DNA of 42,639 nt, taken from the IMG/VR virus record IMGVR_UViG_3300020183_000163, positions 1 through 42,639 of that record; one strand, written 5' to 3'. The notes below the pieces were generated by a model, which saw only the letters and a program-made list of their open reading frames with translations, searched no databases and had not been told where the DNA came from. A program made the translations under genes and the position numbers. Shown here in pieces: positions 22,270 to 30,295 of this stretch. The stretch's first letter is position 1. Each line of letters opens with the position of its first letter. The stretch comes from a virus.

Positions 22270-23986
22270 TTGACTGAGTGGGTTTGGAAAAGTTTTTAAC
22301 CTTTTTGAACTCTATCACATTATCAAACTTATCGTGCAGCAGGTCCCCTTTGTGTGAGATGACGAACACATTGTTACCTTCTGTAATATTACGAAGGATT
22401 CCAATAAACTCTTGAGTGCCATTACTATCTAGCGAACTATCAAATACTTCATCAAGAATTAAAAGATTTGTATTGACAGAATTTTTTAATTTAGCAACTT
22501 CTCTCCAAGTAAACAAAAGTGATAAATCAATTCTCATTTTTTCCCCCTCACTGAATGAAGCATAGGAAAACTCATCACGATATCTTGATTTAATTATTTC
22601 ATTAAAATTTTCATCAAGAGTAAAGTTAACATAAAATTCAAGTTCCCCCAAATACTTATTGATAAGATGATTCATGACAGGAAGATACTTCTTAATGATA
22701 GTAGATTTAACTCCATTATCTTTTAAAATATCAGCAACAATTTGATGATCTGCTTTTACCTTCAATGCTCTTCGGCATTCTTTTTCCTTTTCAATTCCAA
22801 AAGAAATTAAATCTTTTAATTTTTCTTTCTCTCTAAGTACATTACCATCATTGTTTTCAATAACAATAATTTCTTTTTTGAGATCTGCAATTTGCTTGGT
22901 CTTCCATTTAATTTCTTGAATACATGATTGCATCTTAGAATTTAAATTAGATATCTTTGTATTATTTTGATTGTAAGATATTTTAATTTTTTTAATAAGA
23001 TCAATTTCATTTTGAACTTCTTTCAAAATAATTTTATGAGATTGTATCTCATCTTCTGATAACTTTGTTTTATGTTGTTTCAAATGTTCATTTATATTTT
23101 GATTACAAGTTGGGCATACAGTATTTTCAGAAAAAAACTTATGCTCAGATCGTTTTTCTTTAATCTTACTTTCAGCAAAATAATATTTTTGGTTAAGACC
23201 ATCAAATTGCTTATCAATAATATTAATATCAATTTGATCAGAAGTAATTAAATTAATTTCTTTATTAATATCATTTATAGATTCTTCTACTTGTTCAATC
23301 TCTTCTTCAAGGAATGAAACCTTATCATTTTTTTCATTGATATTTTGATTGCTTTGCTGCTTAAGATCATTAATAAATCTTTTCTGAACATCTACCTTTT
23401 CCTTAAGCAAGGAAATATCATAATTCAATTCAGTAACAACATCTTTAGATTGTTTAAGGCGTTCTTTTAGAATTGTATTCATTGTTGAAAAAATTCTAAT
23501 GTCAAGAATATCTTCGATGACCTCTCGCCTTCCTGCTGCAGGCAACTGCATAAATGGAACAAATGTAGAGGAACCCAATATAACGATTTGAGTAAAGGAT
23601 TTGTAATTTAACTTAAGTATATTTTGTTCTAACCATTTTTGTTGATCAGAAGATGCTGATGCTTGATCTAAGATTATATTATTTTTATAGATTTCAAATA
23701 TATTAGGTTTCATTCCCCTAATAACTTTCCAATTTATTTTACCAATAGTAAACTCAATTTCAACCACACAATCTCCTTGATTGATTGTATTGATGAGTTG
23801 TGGTTTGTTAATTTTTCTAAATGGTTTATTAAATAATCCAAAGCACAGTGCATCTAAAATTGTAGATTTCCCAGCACCATTCTCTCCAATAATTAAAGTT
23901 TTGTTGTTTGAGCACAAATCAATTGTAGTGAAGTTATTTCCAGTGCTAAGGAAATTCTTCCATTTAATAGTTTTAAATTCAATCAT
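22253..23986 (-). CDS. gp46: Recombination endonuclease subunit, SbcC/Rad50-like ATPase (T4 gp46)
   Basis: With gp47 it resects DNA ends for recombination and degrades host DNA. The 577 residues contain Walker A IIGENGAGKST (32-42), a long coiled coil (about 170-410) split by the zinc hook CPTCNQ (C291, C294), the ABC signature FSEGEKMRIDLSLL and Walker B LLILDEVFDSSL with the D-loop. T4 gp46 is 560 aa. The start at 23986 (MIEFKTIKWKNFLSTGNNF) is chosen because it follows the DUF3110 stop by 2 nt and begins the conserved strand; 15 further upstream codons lack support. Confidence 0.95.
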   Translation of the reverse strand: MIEFKTIKWKNFLSTGNNFTTIDLCSNNKTLIIGENGAGKSTILDALCFGLFNKPFRKINKPQLINTINQGDCVVEIEFTIGKINWKVIRGMKPNIFEIYKNNIILDQASASSDQQKWLEQNILKLNYKSFTQIVILGSSTFVPFMQLPAAGRREVIEDILDIRIFSTMNTILKERLKQSKDVVTELNYDISLLKEKVDVQKRFINDLKQQSNQNINEKNDKVSFLEEEIEQVEESINDINKEINLITSDQIDINIIDKQFDGLNQKYYFAESKIKEKRSEHKFFSENTVCPTCNQNINEHLKQHKTKLSEDEIQSHKIILKEVQNEIDLIKKIKISYNQNNTKISNLNSKMQSCIQEIKWKTKQIADLKKEIIVIENNDGNVLREKEKLKDLISFGIEKEKECRRALKVKADHQIVADILKDNGVKSTIIKKYLPVMNHLINKYLGELEFYVNFTLDENFNEIIKSRYRDEFSYASFSEGEKMRIDLSLLFTWREVAKLKNSVNTNLLILDEVFDSSLDSNGTQEFIGILRNITEGNNVFVISHKGDLLHDKFDNVIEFKKVKNFSKPTQSNGTTT

Positions 23987-23988
23987 TA

Positions 23989-24240
23989 CTAATTCGGTGG
24001 AATAACAATATCTTCTGGGGTAATTATACAATAAGAATATCCATTGTCCTCACACAATCTAATTGCAACATCATCAGGAACTTCTACTACTGTCATCTTA
24101 GGAAAATCATCTGCTTCTAATTGCATAGAATAACGTTCTGCATCTTCATGTTCTTCAAACATATACAAGATATTTTTATTGTTGATAGAAGGAGCATACG
24201 CCCCTTCGCTTTCTTTTCCTTCAACAGATAAAATAAACAT
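23989..24240 (-). CDS. DUF3110 family protein between genes 47 and 46
   Basis: An 83-aa protein. NILYMFEEHEDAERYSMQLE, ADDFPKMTVVEVPDD and IRLCEDNGYSYCIITPED resemble DUF3110, a small alpha/beta family found in cyanobacteria and plastids; I give this from memory of the family. The start overlaps the gp47 stop (TAATG) and gene 46 begins 2 nt after it, so it is co-translated with the nuclease subunits. A host-derived gene held in this slot is one reason to favour a cyanobacterial host. Function unknown. Confidence 0.8.
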   Translation of the reverse strand: MFILSVEGKESEGAYAPSINNKNILYMFEEHEDAERYSMQLEADDFPKMTVVEVPDDVAIRLCEDNGYSYCIITPEDIVIPPN

Positions 24241-25280
24241 TATTCGACCTCTAAAGATTCTAGGTATATAGTTTTAATTATACTCTTTAGATTGTCTTTG
24301 TCATCATAATCAATTTGTTCTATATAATTTTCCAAGAAGGTTAATGTCCCTTCAATTTCAATGTCACCACTAGTAGTGATTTCTTCTTGTGCGTTATCTA
24401 TAATTTTAAGTTCATGAATACCTGCTTTATACAAATTTTCAATAAACATATCAAAATGATAATGATTGCTTTTCTTTTCAATAATTAACTTTACTACTCT
24501 ATTACTAAACTGTTGGCAGTTAACTAAAGAATAATTTTCTTTCTGATCATTATAAAAAATTTTTACAAACATTTCATATGGATTTTTGATAAACTTTAAC
24601 TTTAACGTTTCAGTATCAAAAAGATGAAACCCTCTAGTATCTTTGTAATCATTCCAATACATTTGATATGGATTGCCAAGATAAAAAACATTTCCAGCAT
24701 TAGATCTATGATGAAAATGACCAGAGAACACTTTCTTAAATTTAAAAAATAGATCTGAACTCATTCCATGTTCCATCATATATCCAACATGTGCTTCAAA
24801 TCCACTTAACTCCAGATGACCCATACATACTTTTGCTTTAGTATTACTTATTTCTAAAAATGTTTCAGTTTCATTTTCAGTACAGATCCATGGAAGAAAA
24901 CAAATATCAAGTCCTTCAACAGTTATGGTCTGAGGTTTATCAATCATCAAAACATTTTTATACTCATTAAGTAACAGATTAACTGTATTGATTGAAAGAG
25001 TATTTTTATAATATGCAGTATGATTACCAACAAGAGTTTTTACTTGAATGCCCAGTGCATCCAATTTGTCGTAATAATTTTCCTTTGCCCATTGCAAAGA
25101 CCAAAAATCAATTGACTTTCTATTATCAAATGTATCGCCCAAATCTAAAACTGTTTTAATATTTTCCTTTTTTAAAGTTGGGAAAAATATATTATCATAA
25201 AATTCTTTGATATAATCATGGAAAATTTGACTTCCCTTTCTCATTCCAAAGTGTTGATCTGTGATAATTGCTACAGTCAT
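24240..25280 (-). CDS. gp47: Recombination endonuclease, SbcD/Mre11-like (T4 gp47)
   Basis: The nuclease partner of gp46. The 346 residues have the calcineurin-like phosphoesterase motifs in order: TDQHFGM (D8, H10), LDLGDTFD (D49), LVGNHTAY (N86, H87), CMGHLELSGFE and VFSGHFHHRSN. T4 gp47 is 339 aa. The ATG directly follows the gene 55 stop. The shared unit 55-47-DUF3110-46 is driven by a strong promoter at 25773-25801. Confidence 0.96.
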   Translation of the reverse strand: MTVAIITDQHFGMRKGSQIFHDYIKEFYDNIFFPTLKKENIKTVLDLGDTFDNRKSIDFWSLQWAKENYYDKLDALGIQVKTLVGNHTAYYKNTLSINTVNLLLNEYKNVLMIDKPQTITVEGLDICFLPWICTENETETFLEISNTKAKVCMGHLELSGFEAHVGYMMEHGMSSDLFFKFKKVFSGHFHHRSNAGNVFYLGNPYQMYWNDYKDTRGFHLFDTETLKLKFIKNPYEMFVKIFYNDQKENYSLVNCQQFSNRVVKLIIEKKSNHYHFDMFIENLYKAGIHELKIIDNAQEEITTSGDIEIEGTLTFLENYIEQIDYDDKDNLKSIIKTIYLESLEVE

Positions 25281-25745
25281 TCAACCTCTCATTTTTTGCT
25301 CAAGTGCATCTTTAATTGAATTGTAATCTGATTCACTTCCATATTCATCACTAGTAAATACTTCACTAAATCCAGACCTCTCAATCATTTTGTTTTTGAT
25401 ATCAAGTTGTTTCTTTTCTTTTTGTATACGACGCAAGAACGCATAATAGATAATTTGCGTAAAATACGCAAATGGATTCTTTGATTTTTCAGGATCAAAG
25501 TTATCAATGTAGGTAATACAATTTTCTATTCCATCCCCAATCATGTCATCCTTAAACATATAGTTGACAAAATTAGGTTTGTATGATAAATGCTGAGCAA
25601 TTTTTAAAAAACAATCACCCAAATAATTTGTTATTCGTGGTCGTTCCAAACCTCTTTGCTTTGCAATCAATACCTTTTCACGATATTCGACTATAGCATA
25701 AAGGAACTCTTTGTTGTTTACGTAATGTTCTTTTTTTAAACTCAT
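25281..25745 (-). CDS. gp55: Late sigma factor (T4 gp55-like)
   Basis: A reduced sigma factor that lets host RNA polymerase read TATAAATA late promoters with the help of gp45. The 154 residues include DMIGDGIENCITYIDNFDPE and NPFAYFTQIIYYAFLRRIQK, a region-2-like segment shared by gp55 and sigma70 (AFTQIIYYAFLRRI resembles the region 2.3/2.4 helix). T4 gp55 is 185 aa. A near-perfect sigma70 promoter 28 nt upstream suggests early expression by unmodified host polymerase. Confidence 0.94.
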   Translation of the reverse strand: MSLKKEHYVNNKEFLYAIVEYREKVLIAKQRGLERPRITNYLGDCFLKIAQHLSYKPNFVNYMFKDDMIGDGIENCITYIDNFDPEKSKNPFAYFTQIIYYAFLRRIQKEKKQLDIKNKMIERSGFSEVFTSDEYGSESDYNSIKDALEQKMRG

Positions 25746-25772
25746 GGTTTATTTTGATTTCCTTACGTGTTC

Positions 25773-25801
25773 ATTATAGCACTAGTTGGATGGCTTGACA
25801 A
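25773..25801 (-). promoter_or_regulatory. Strong host-type sigma70 promoter for gene 55
   Basis: Minus-strand TTGTCA (25796-25801), a 17-nt spacer and TATAAT (25773-25778), followed 27 nt later by the gp55 ATG at 25745. Five of six and six of six positions match consensus. It lies in the 138-nt gap between the LSm-like gene and gene 55, the rest of which holds no other feature I can support. Confidence 0.8.
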
Positions 25802-25883
25802 CCCCCGCTAAGTCGAGTAGGATAACTCTGCTAGGGATAAGAAACTATAGAGCTTTAAAATACTTAGGAAAGCAAAATCAATT

Positions 25884-26315
25884 TTAAGAGTCCTCTTTAT
25901 GAACTTGTTTATATACTTCTTCTAAGAACTCTCTAGCTTCTTCAATAGATGAAACATATCCTTCTTCTCTAGTTAAATTAATTTGTTTATTACTGCGTTT
26001 ATTTTTAAACCTTCTGGGTGGAGAAGATTCAATCAAATGTAATTTACTTAAATTAGTAAGATAGAATTTAATTACAGGACCAGTTATTTCTTTAAATGTA
26101 AGTAATGAATCTCCATCAATAATAAATTTACTTTCATTAGATATCTTCATCCAAATAGATAATTTAATACCCTGTACCACTCCTGGGATATCTATCTCTT
26201 CAAGTGATATGGGGTTTTCAATTACAATATAATCCTGTTCAAGATTTGTTTCAACTACTGTACATAATAATTCTTCTTGTGTTTTTAATTTGATTGCTGC
26301 ATAAAATTCTTTCAT
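25884..26315 (-). CDS. LSm/Hfq-like protein downstream of uvsW (divergent paralogue 4, 143 aa)
   Basis: The 143 residues begin MKEFYAAIKLKTQEELLCTV and continue VIENPISLEEIDI, IKLSIWMKISNESKF and IIDGDSLLTFKEITGPVIKF. The same order of segments (short strand, ENP turn, W-containing strand, closing strands) is seen in the three LSm-like genes near gene 43, though similarity is weak. The basic patch PPRRFKNKRSNKQ and an acidic helical tail follow. The gene is 1 nt after uvsW and is the last of that unit. RNA or DNA contact is inference. Confidence 0.55.
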   Translation of the reverse strand: MKEFYAAIKLKTQEELLCTVVETNLEQDYIVIENPISLEEIDIPGVVQGIKLSIWMKISNESKFIIDGDSLLTFKEITGPVIKFYLTNLSKLHLIESSPPRRFKNKRSNKQINLTREEGYVSSIEEAREFLEEVYKQVHKEDS

Positions 26316-26316
26316 T

Positions 26317-27780
26317 TTATTTTTTTAAATTTACGTTTACCATTTCATAATCAAAATTCTCTTCATTATAAATTTTAACTCTTTCAAATAAATGCTTTAA
26401 AGTATAATTTTTAAAATTATTTTTTGATATATCATCAGCAATATCATAAAGAACTGCTTGATTTTTATTATCACCTTTTCTCAAGACCCTTCCAATTGAT
26501 TGAAGATTTCGCACACGTGATTTAGAAGGTGATGCAAAGATAACGTTATGGAGATTGCGAATATTGATCCCAGTAGAGAAAGTTCCATAACTAGCAACAA
26601 TAATTGCATTATCTTCTTGTTCTGTGATTTTACGAACTTCTTCTCTGTCTTGCACATCAACACCACCATGAACAAAAAATATTTTGCGGTTTATGCCGAC
26701 GCTACTATTTATAAGTTCGTAAAGAGGTTCACCATGTTTCTCGACATAATTAAAAAGTAACAATGTGTTTCCTTCTAGATCTCTACACAAGTTACGAATA
26801 AATTTATTTCTATATTCATGAGTAACGAGGTACTCCATCTCATCATGATAAGAATCAAATTTTTGAAATTGATGCTTGAGAACTAATATTTTAATTTTTA
26901 ATTTAGAAAGATACCCTCTCTTAATTAATTCATTTGTGTTAGTTACTTTTTCATGAGTACCAAATAATCCTTCAAGTACAAGTTTATTGGTATTACTTCC
27001 ATCTAATGTTCCAGTAAAACCAATTCTATATTTGGCGTTGTGCATCTTGGTTAAAATATCAACCAAAGATTTTGCTTTAAACAAATGAGCTTCATCACCA
27101 ATGACAGTAGTAAAATTATTAAAATAATCTTTTTTTAATTTGTATACGGATTGCCATGTAGTAATAGTGATTGGTTTATCACTAACTTTACTATATCCAG
27201 AATATACTTTATGGCAATATGTTTCTACGTCCCAACCATACTCTTCAAAATCTTTATACATCTGCTCAACTAATGAAGTAGTTGGAACTACTATCATAAT
27301 TTTTTGATTTGTTTCTACAAGAAATCTACAAATTGAATAGATGATAAATGATTTTCCAGATCCAGTTGGTGATACAATTAGCTTTCTTTTCTTTCTAAGA
27401 GATTCGTAAATTGCTTTGTACTGATAATCTCTTGCTTTTAGATTAGAAAATGTTTCAATGTATGATTTGATTCCATTAAAGGAAACAAGTTCATCCTCTG
27501 CATTTGGCATTCCATAATAATTATTATCGGCATACTCATAACTATAACCTCTTTCTACACAAAACTGTTCAATGTATTCTATTAATCCACAATATATTTC
27601 TCCAGTTGCAGGAGAAAATAATCTAATTTTACCATCCCAATATTTGCTTTTATACGCAGGCATAAATTTTGCTGCTGGTACTTCAAAAGTAAAATGATCT
27701 GTTAACTCGTATGATATATGTGGTTGTACTTTTAGTTGTAGGTAAACTTCATTTTTCTTGCGAATAATAACGTCAGTCAT
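26317..27780 (-). CDS. uvsW: UvsW, RNA-DNA and branched-DNA helicase
   Basis: A superfamily 2 helicase that unwinds R-loops and branched intermediates and shuts off origin-dependent replication. The 487 residues contain motif I SPTGSGKS (137-144), Ia (MIVVPTTSLVEQ), II (VIGDEAHLF), III (GFTGTLDGS), V (STGINIRNL) and VI (QSIGRVLRKG). The start at 27780 (MTDVIIRKK) is chosen over an ATG ten codons upstream because AAAGGA lies at ribosome-binding distance. It overlaps uvsY by 8 nt. T4 UvsW is 587 aa in its full form and 503 in the core. Confidence 0.96.
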   Translation of the reverse strand: MTDVIIRKKNEVYLQLKVQPHISYELTDHFTFEVPAAKFMPAYKSKYWDGKIRLFSPATGEIYCGLIEYIEQFCVERGYSYEYADNNYYGMPNAEDELVSFNGIKSYIETFSNLKARDYQYKAIYESLRKKRKLIVSPTGSGKSFIIYSICRFLVETNQKIMIVVPTTSLVEQMYKDFEEYGWDVETYCHKVYSGYSKVSDKPITITTWQSVYKLKKDYFNNFTTVIGDEAHLFKAKSLVDILTKMHNAKYRIGFTGTLDGSNTNKLVLEGLFGTHEKVTNTNELIKRGYLSKLKIKILVLKHQFQKFDSYHDEMEYLVTHEYRNKFIRNLCRDLEGNTLLLFNYVEKHGEPLYELINSSVGINRKIFFVHGGVDVQDREEVRKITEQEDNAIIVASYGTFSTGINIRNLHNVIFASPSKSRVRNLQSIGRVLRKGDNKNQAVLYDIADDISKNNFKNYTLKHLFERVKIYNEENFDYEMVNVNLKK

Positions 27781-28186
27781 CAAGTCCTTTAGCATATTTC
27801 TTCCAATCAATAGCGTTCTTTATTTGGAATGATCGATTGTTAATATTATTTAGAATTTCTTTAAGAATGGATTCTATCTTTTCATAGTACTTTAACGATG
27901 CCTTTGCTTCAGTAACACTGGGGTCTGCATCGACGTATATTGATACTTCGTTTTTTAAAATGCGATCTTCTGGAGCAAGTTCATCCCTGCCCATATAATA
28001 ATTGTAGATCTCCCTATATTTAATTTTATAATTTAAATCTTTTTCTTCTTTTAATAGTTGAACTCTTAAATATTTGTCTAACCATTTTGCATGTAAAATT
28101 GGAATTCTTTTTGCTTCCTCAAATAAATCATCATTCATTTCAGCATCAACACGCCACTCTTCAATAATCTTTTCATGTAAACTCAT
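27773..28186 (-). CDS. uvsY: UvsY, recombination mediator
   Basis: UvsY helps UvsX replace the single-strand-binding protein on DNA. The 137 residues (MSLHEKIIEEWRVDAEMNDD, then AKRIPILHAKWLDKYL and YKIKYREIYNYYMG) are the same length as T4 UvsY (137 aa) and hold its conserved K-W/L-R helix pattern. ATGA overlap with the gp3-like gene upstream and 8-nt overlap with uvsW downstream put all three in one unit. Confidence 0.9.
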   Translation of the reverse strand: MSLHEKIIEEWRVDAEMNDDLFEEAKRIPILHAKWLDKYLRVQLLKEEKDLNYKIKYREIYNYYMGRDELAPEDRILKNEVSIYVDADPSVTEAKASLKYYEKIESILKEILNNINNRSFQIKNAIDWKKYAKGLDD

Positions 28187-28728
28187 AGAGTAATTCTCCT
28201 TCCATTTTTATTTCCAATTTCATAATACGTATATGAAAACGTTGCAGTCGCTGTTGCATACACAATATCAGTTTGATCTGTACTAAATGCAATTCCAGTT
28301 AAATCTACAGGAAATGCATTTATATATTTTACTGTTGCAATTGTATTGTAGTTGCTATTTAAAATTGATAATACACAATCTAATTGTTCATAATTATTTG
28401 TAGAAGTGAACTTTTTTTCTTTTAAAGATTTTGCTAGTTCTTGCCATTGTTCTAAGTATTGTGGATAAGTTATTCCTACCATCCAATTATGAATCATAGT
28501 ATAATTACTAAGATCTTCATCAATTAAAAATTTAACTGTCAAATTTTGATAGGTTAATTTATCTCCTGTTAATTGAAAATCATTAAGTGGAGTTGCTTGA
28601 ATAGGACCACTCATAGAAATTCCAGGGAGAGATGATTCAGTACAGGTAAATCCTATGGATTCAAATCCTGGAAAATCTAATCTAAACCCTGTTGGAGATA
28701 AAAAATTGTTATTACAATTTTGAGACAT
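28183..28728 (-). CDS. gp3: Tail completion / tail-tube-fold protein (T4 gp3-like)
   Basis: A 181-aa protein in the cyanophage gp3 position between genes 23 and uvsY. FLSPTGFRLDFPGFESIGFT, CTESSLPGISMS and DLSNYTMIHNWMVGITYP follow the tail-tube-like fold shared by gp19, gp54 and gp3 of T4: an N-terminal fibre-fold, P-G turn, then a D-x-x-N-Y-x-x-x-x-x-W motif. Length is close to T4 gp3 (176 aa). It probably caps the tail tube near the neck. A gp54-like baseplate role is the alternative. An AATAAATA late promoter precedes it. Confidence 0.6.
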   Translation of the reverse strand: MSQNCNNNFLSPTGFRLDFPGFESIGFTCTESSLPGISMSGPIQATPLNDFQLTGDKLTYQNLTVKFLIDEDLSNYTMIHNWMVGITYPQYLEQWQELAKSLKEKKFTSTNNYEQLDCVLSILNSNYNTIATVKYINAFPVDLTGIAFSTDQTDIVYATATATFSYTYYEIGNKNGRRITL

Positions 28729-28752
28729 TTCATTCTATAGAGGATTATTAAC

Positions 28753-28760
28753 TATTTATT
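28753..28760 (-). promoter_or_regulatory. Late promoter AATAAATA before the gp3-like gene
   Basis: Minus-strand AATAAATA, just after the gp23 terminator and 25 nt upstream of the ATG at 28728. It starts the 3-uvsY-uvsW unit and so may add late expression of uvsW. Confidence 0.55.
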
Positions 28761-28763
28761 GAC

Positions 28764-28790
28764 ATAAAAAAACCCCCCTTGTGGGGGGTC
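28764..28790 (-). terminator. Rho-independent terminator of the major capsid gene
   Basis: ACCCCCC pairs with GGGGGGT around a 4-nt loop and is followed by a run of eight T on the minus strand, 18 nt after the gp23 stop. Confidence 0.93.
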
Positions 28791-28807
28791 CAAAGTATGT
28801 GAATGAC

Positions 28808-30256
28808 TCACATGAGGTTTGCAACAGAAACTCTTCTGTAATAAACGTTGGTGCTGAGGTTAGCAGCTGCCGCTGGATTTGCATCCGAGAGGTATGAGTT
28901 GTAACCCTTAGCAAATGGGTTGAGTACCATGCCGTAACGGGTCTTAAATCCGATACGTGGTTGGAAGTCATCCTGACCAACGCTACGTACCATCTGAAGA
29001 GGTACATATGGGCAGTAGAACATACCAGCGTCATAAGGAGAAGAACCCTTATAACCTACAACATAGTACTGATTACCTGATTGACCAGAAGCAGCAGATC
29101 CACCACGAGTGATGGTTGCATATGGGTCAATATAAACTCTAAAGCGACCGTTGAGGATACCAGCAAAAGTGTTACCAGTTTCGTCAACTTGGAGGCGATT
29201 GTTGCCCTCAAGAGCTGGGGTATAATCAAGTACACCTGCCATTGCGAGTGCCGAAGCAACGTCAGCAGAGCACATGATCATGTTGCCCTTTCCTCTACGA
29301 GTTTCACGTGCGATTGCGTTAGCATCACGCTCGATTTGGAACAAGAGACCCTTGAACTTCTCAACCGACCAACGACCATTGGAATCAACGTCCAGGTCAA
29401 AAGTACCTGCAGTAGCGGTATCGTGCTGAGCACCACGCTTAGCGGACTTATAGATGGTACGAACAACTTCTCTGTTGATTTCAGCAAGAATCTCAGATGA
29501 CAGAATATTTGCCAGTTCTGATTCTGCATCAAGACCATGAATAGCACGAAGGTCTTGTGCGAGTTCAATGCTGTATTCTGCTTTCAGAGCACGTGACTTA
29601 GCAGTAACCGAGATTTTCTCGATGCTGAATCCCATCTCACGGAAGTCAGGAGCAGTGCCGTCGCTATCCAGCTTCTCAGAATCCTGAGTGCTCATTGGAA
29701 GACCGTTGCCATAGTAACCTTGAACGGTTGATTCGTTAGAACCAGAGAAACCGTCGTTCAGAACAGCAGGGTTGTCTCCAGTCAGTGCATCAGCAGCACC
29801 AGAAACGTCGTTAGCACCCTGAGTGCCTGAATGGTTAGGATTAGCTTCATTGAAGAATGCTTCAGTGTTAGAGGTTGAAGGACCGTCGTAACGAGCACGC
29901 ATTGCGAAAATGAGTCCAGTAGGACCGCTCATTGGTTGAACACCTGCGAGATCATATGCAACGAGATTTGGCATTGCACGACGAATCAGGTTGATCATAA
30001 TTGGATCAAAACCTGCAACAGGACCAGCAGCAGCTGCAGCATTAGAGAACCCTGCGTTTCCAGTAGCACCTGGGTCAGTGTTCATAGTTGGCAGTGCTTC
30101 CGAAAGAATTTGACGCTCTTCGCGGATAACACGCTCTTGGTTTTCTAACAGGATAGAGGTGACAGCTTTCTTGTAGTTATCTTCAATCTTTGGGAGATCT
30201 CTGTGCTCAAGAACAGGTGCCCACTTTTCCTGGAGTTGTTGGGACATGCCTAACAT
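28808..30256 (-). CDS. gp23: Major capsid protein (T4 gp23-like)
   Basis: The HK97-fold shell protein. The 482 residues include AMRARYDGPSTSNTEAF, FREMGFSIEKISVTAKSRAL, KAEYSIELAQDLRAIHGLDA, IMCSADVASALAMAGVLDY and YDAGMFYCPYVPLQMVRSVG, all typical of gp23 of marine T4-like phages. The N-terminus carries a likely gp21 cleavage site (ILSE/ALPT, after E53), giving a mature protein of 429 residues. T4 gp23 is 521 aa. The start at 30256 follows CTAGGAGA at 7 nt. A terminator follows, so gp23 closes the head operon. There is no gene 24 (vertex) homologue, as usual in cyanophages. Confidence 0.97.
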   Translation of the reverse strand: MLGMSQQLQEKWAPVLEHRDLPKIEDNYKKAVTSILLENQERVIREERQILSEALPTMNTDPGATGNAGFSNAAAAAGPVAGFDPIMINLIRRAMPNLVAYDLAGVQPMSGPTGLIFAMRARYDGPSTSNTEAFFNEANPNHSGTQGANDVSGAADALTGDNPAVLNDGFSGSNESTVQGYYGNGLPMSTQDSEKLDSDGTAPDFREMGFSIEKISVTAKSRALKAEYSIELAQDLRAIHGLDAESELANILSSEILAEINREVVRTIYKSAKRGAQHDTATAGTFDLDVDSNGRWSVEKFKGLLFQIERDANAIARETRRGKGNMIMCSADVASALAMAGVLDYTPALEGNNRLQVDETGNTFAGILNGRFRVYIDPYATITRGGSAASGQSGNQYYVVGYKGSSPYDAGMFYCPYVPLQMVRSVGQDDFQPRIGFKTRYGMVLNPFAKGYNSYLSDANPAAAANLSTNVYYRRVSVANLM

Positions 30257-30283
30257 TTGTTTTCTCCTAGTAAGTAAGTAAGT

Positions 30284-30291
30284 GGTTTATA
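30284..30291 (-). promoter_or_regulatory. Possible late promoter of gp23 (TATAAACC)
   Basis: Minus-strand TATAAACC, 28 nt upstream of the gp23 ATG. It matches TATAAATA in its first six bases. The leader that follows contains three ACTT repeats before CTAGGAGA. Confidence 0.35.
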
Positions 30292-30295
30292 ATAA

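Noticed and set aside
25802-25883. Possible tRNA or small RNA in the gap before gene 55
   Set aside because: No cloverleaf or strong hairpin could be folded by eye; only the sigma70 promoter is supported.
26706-26713. TATAAATA word inside uvsW
   Set aside because: Leu-Ile-Asn codons of a conserved helicase; no in-frame start with ribosome binding site downstream.
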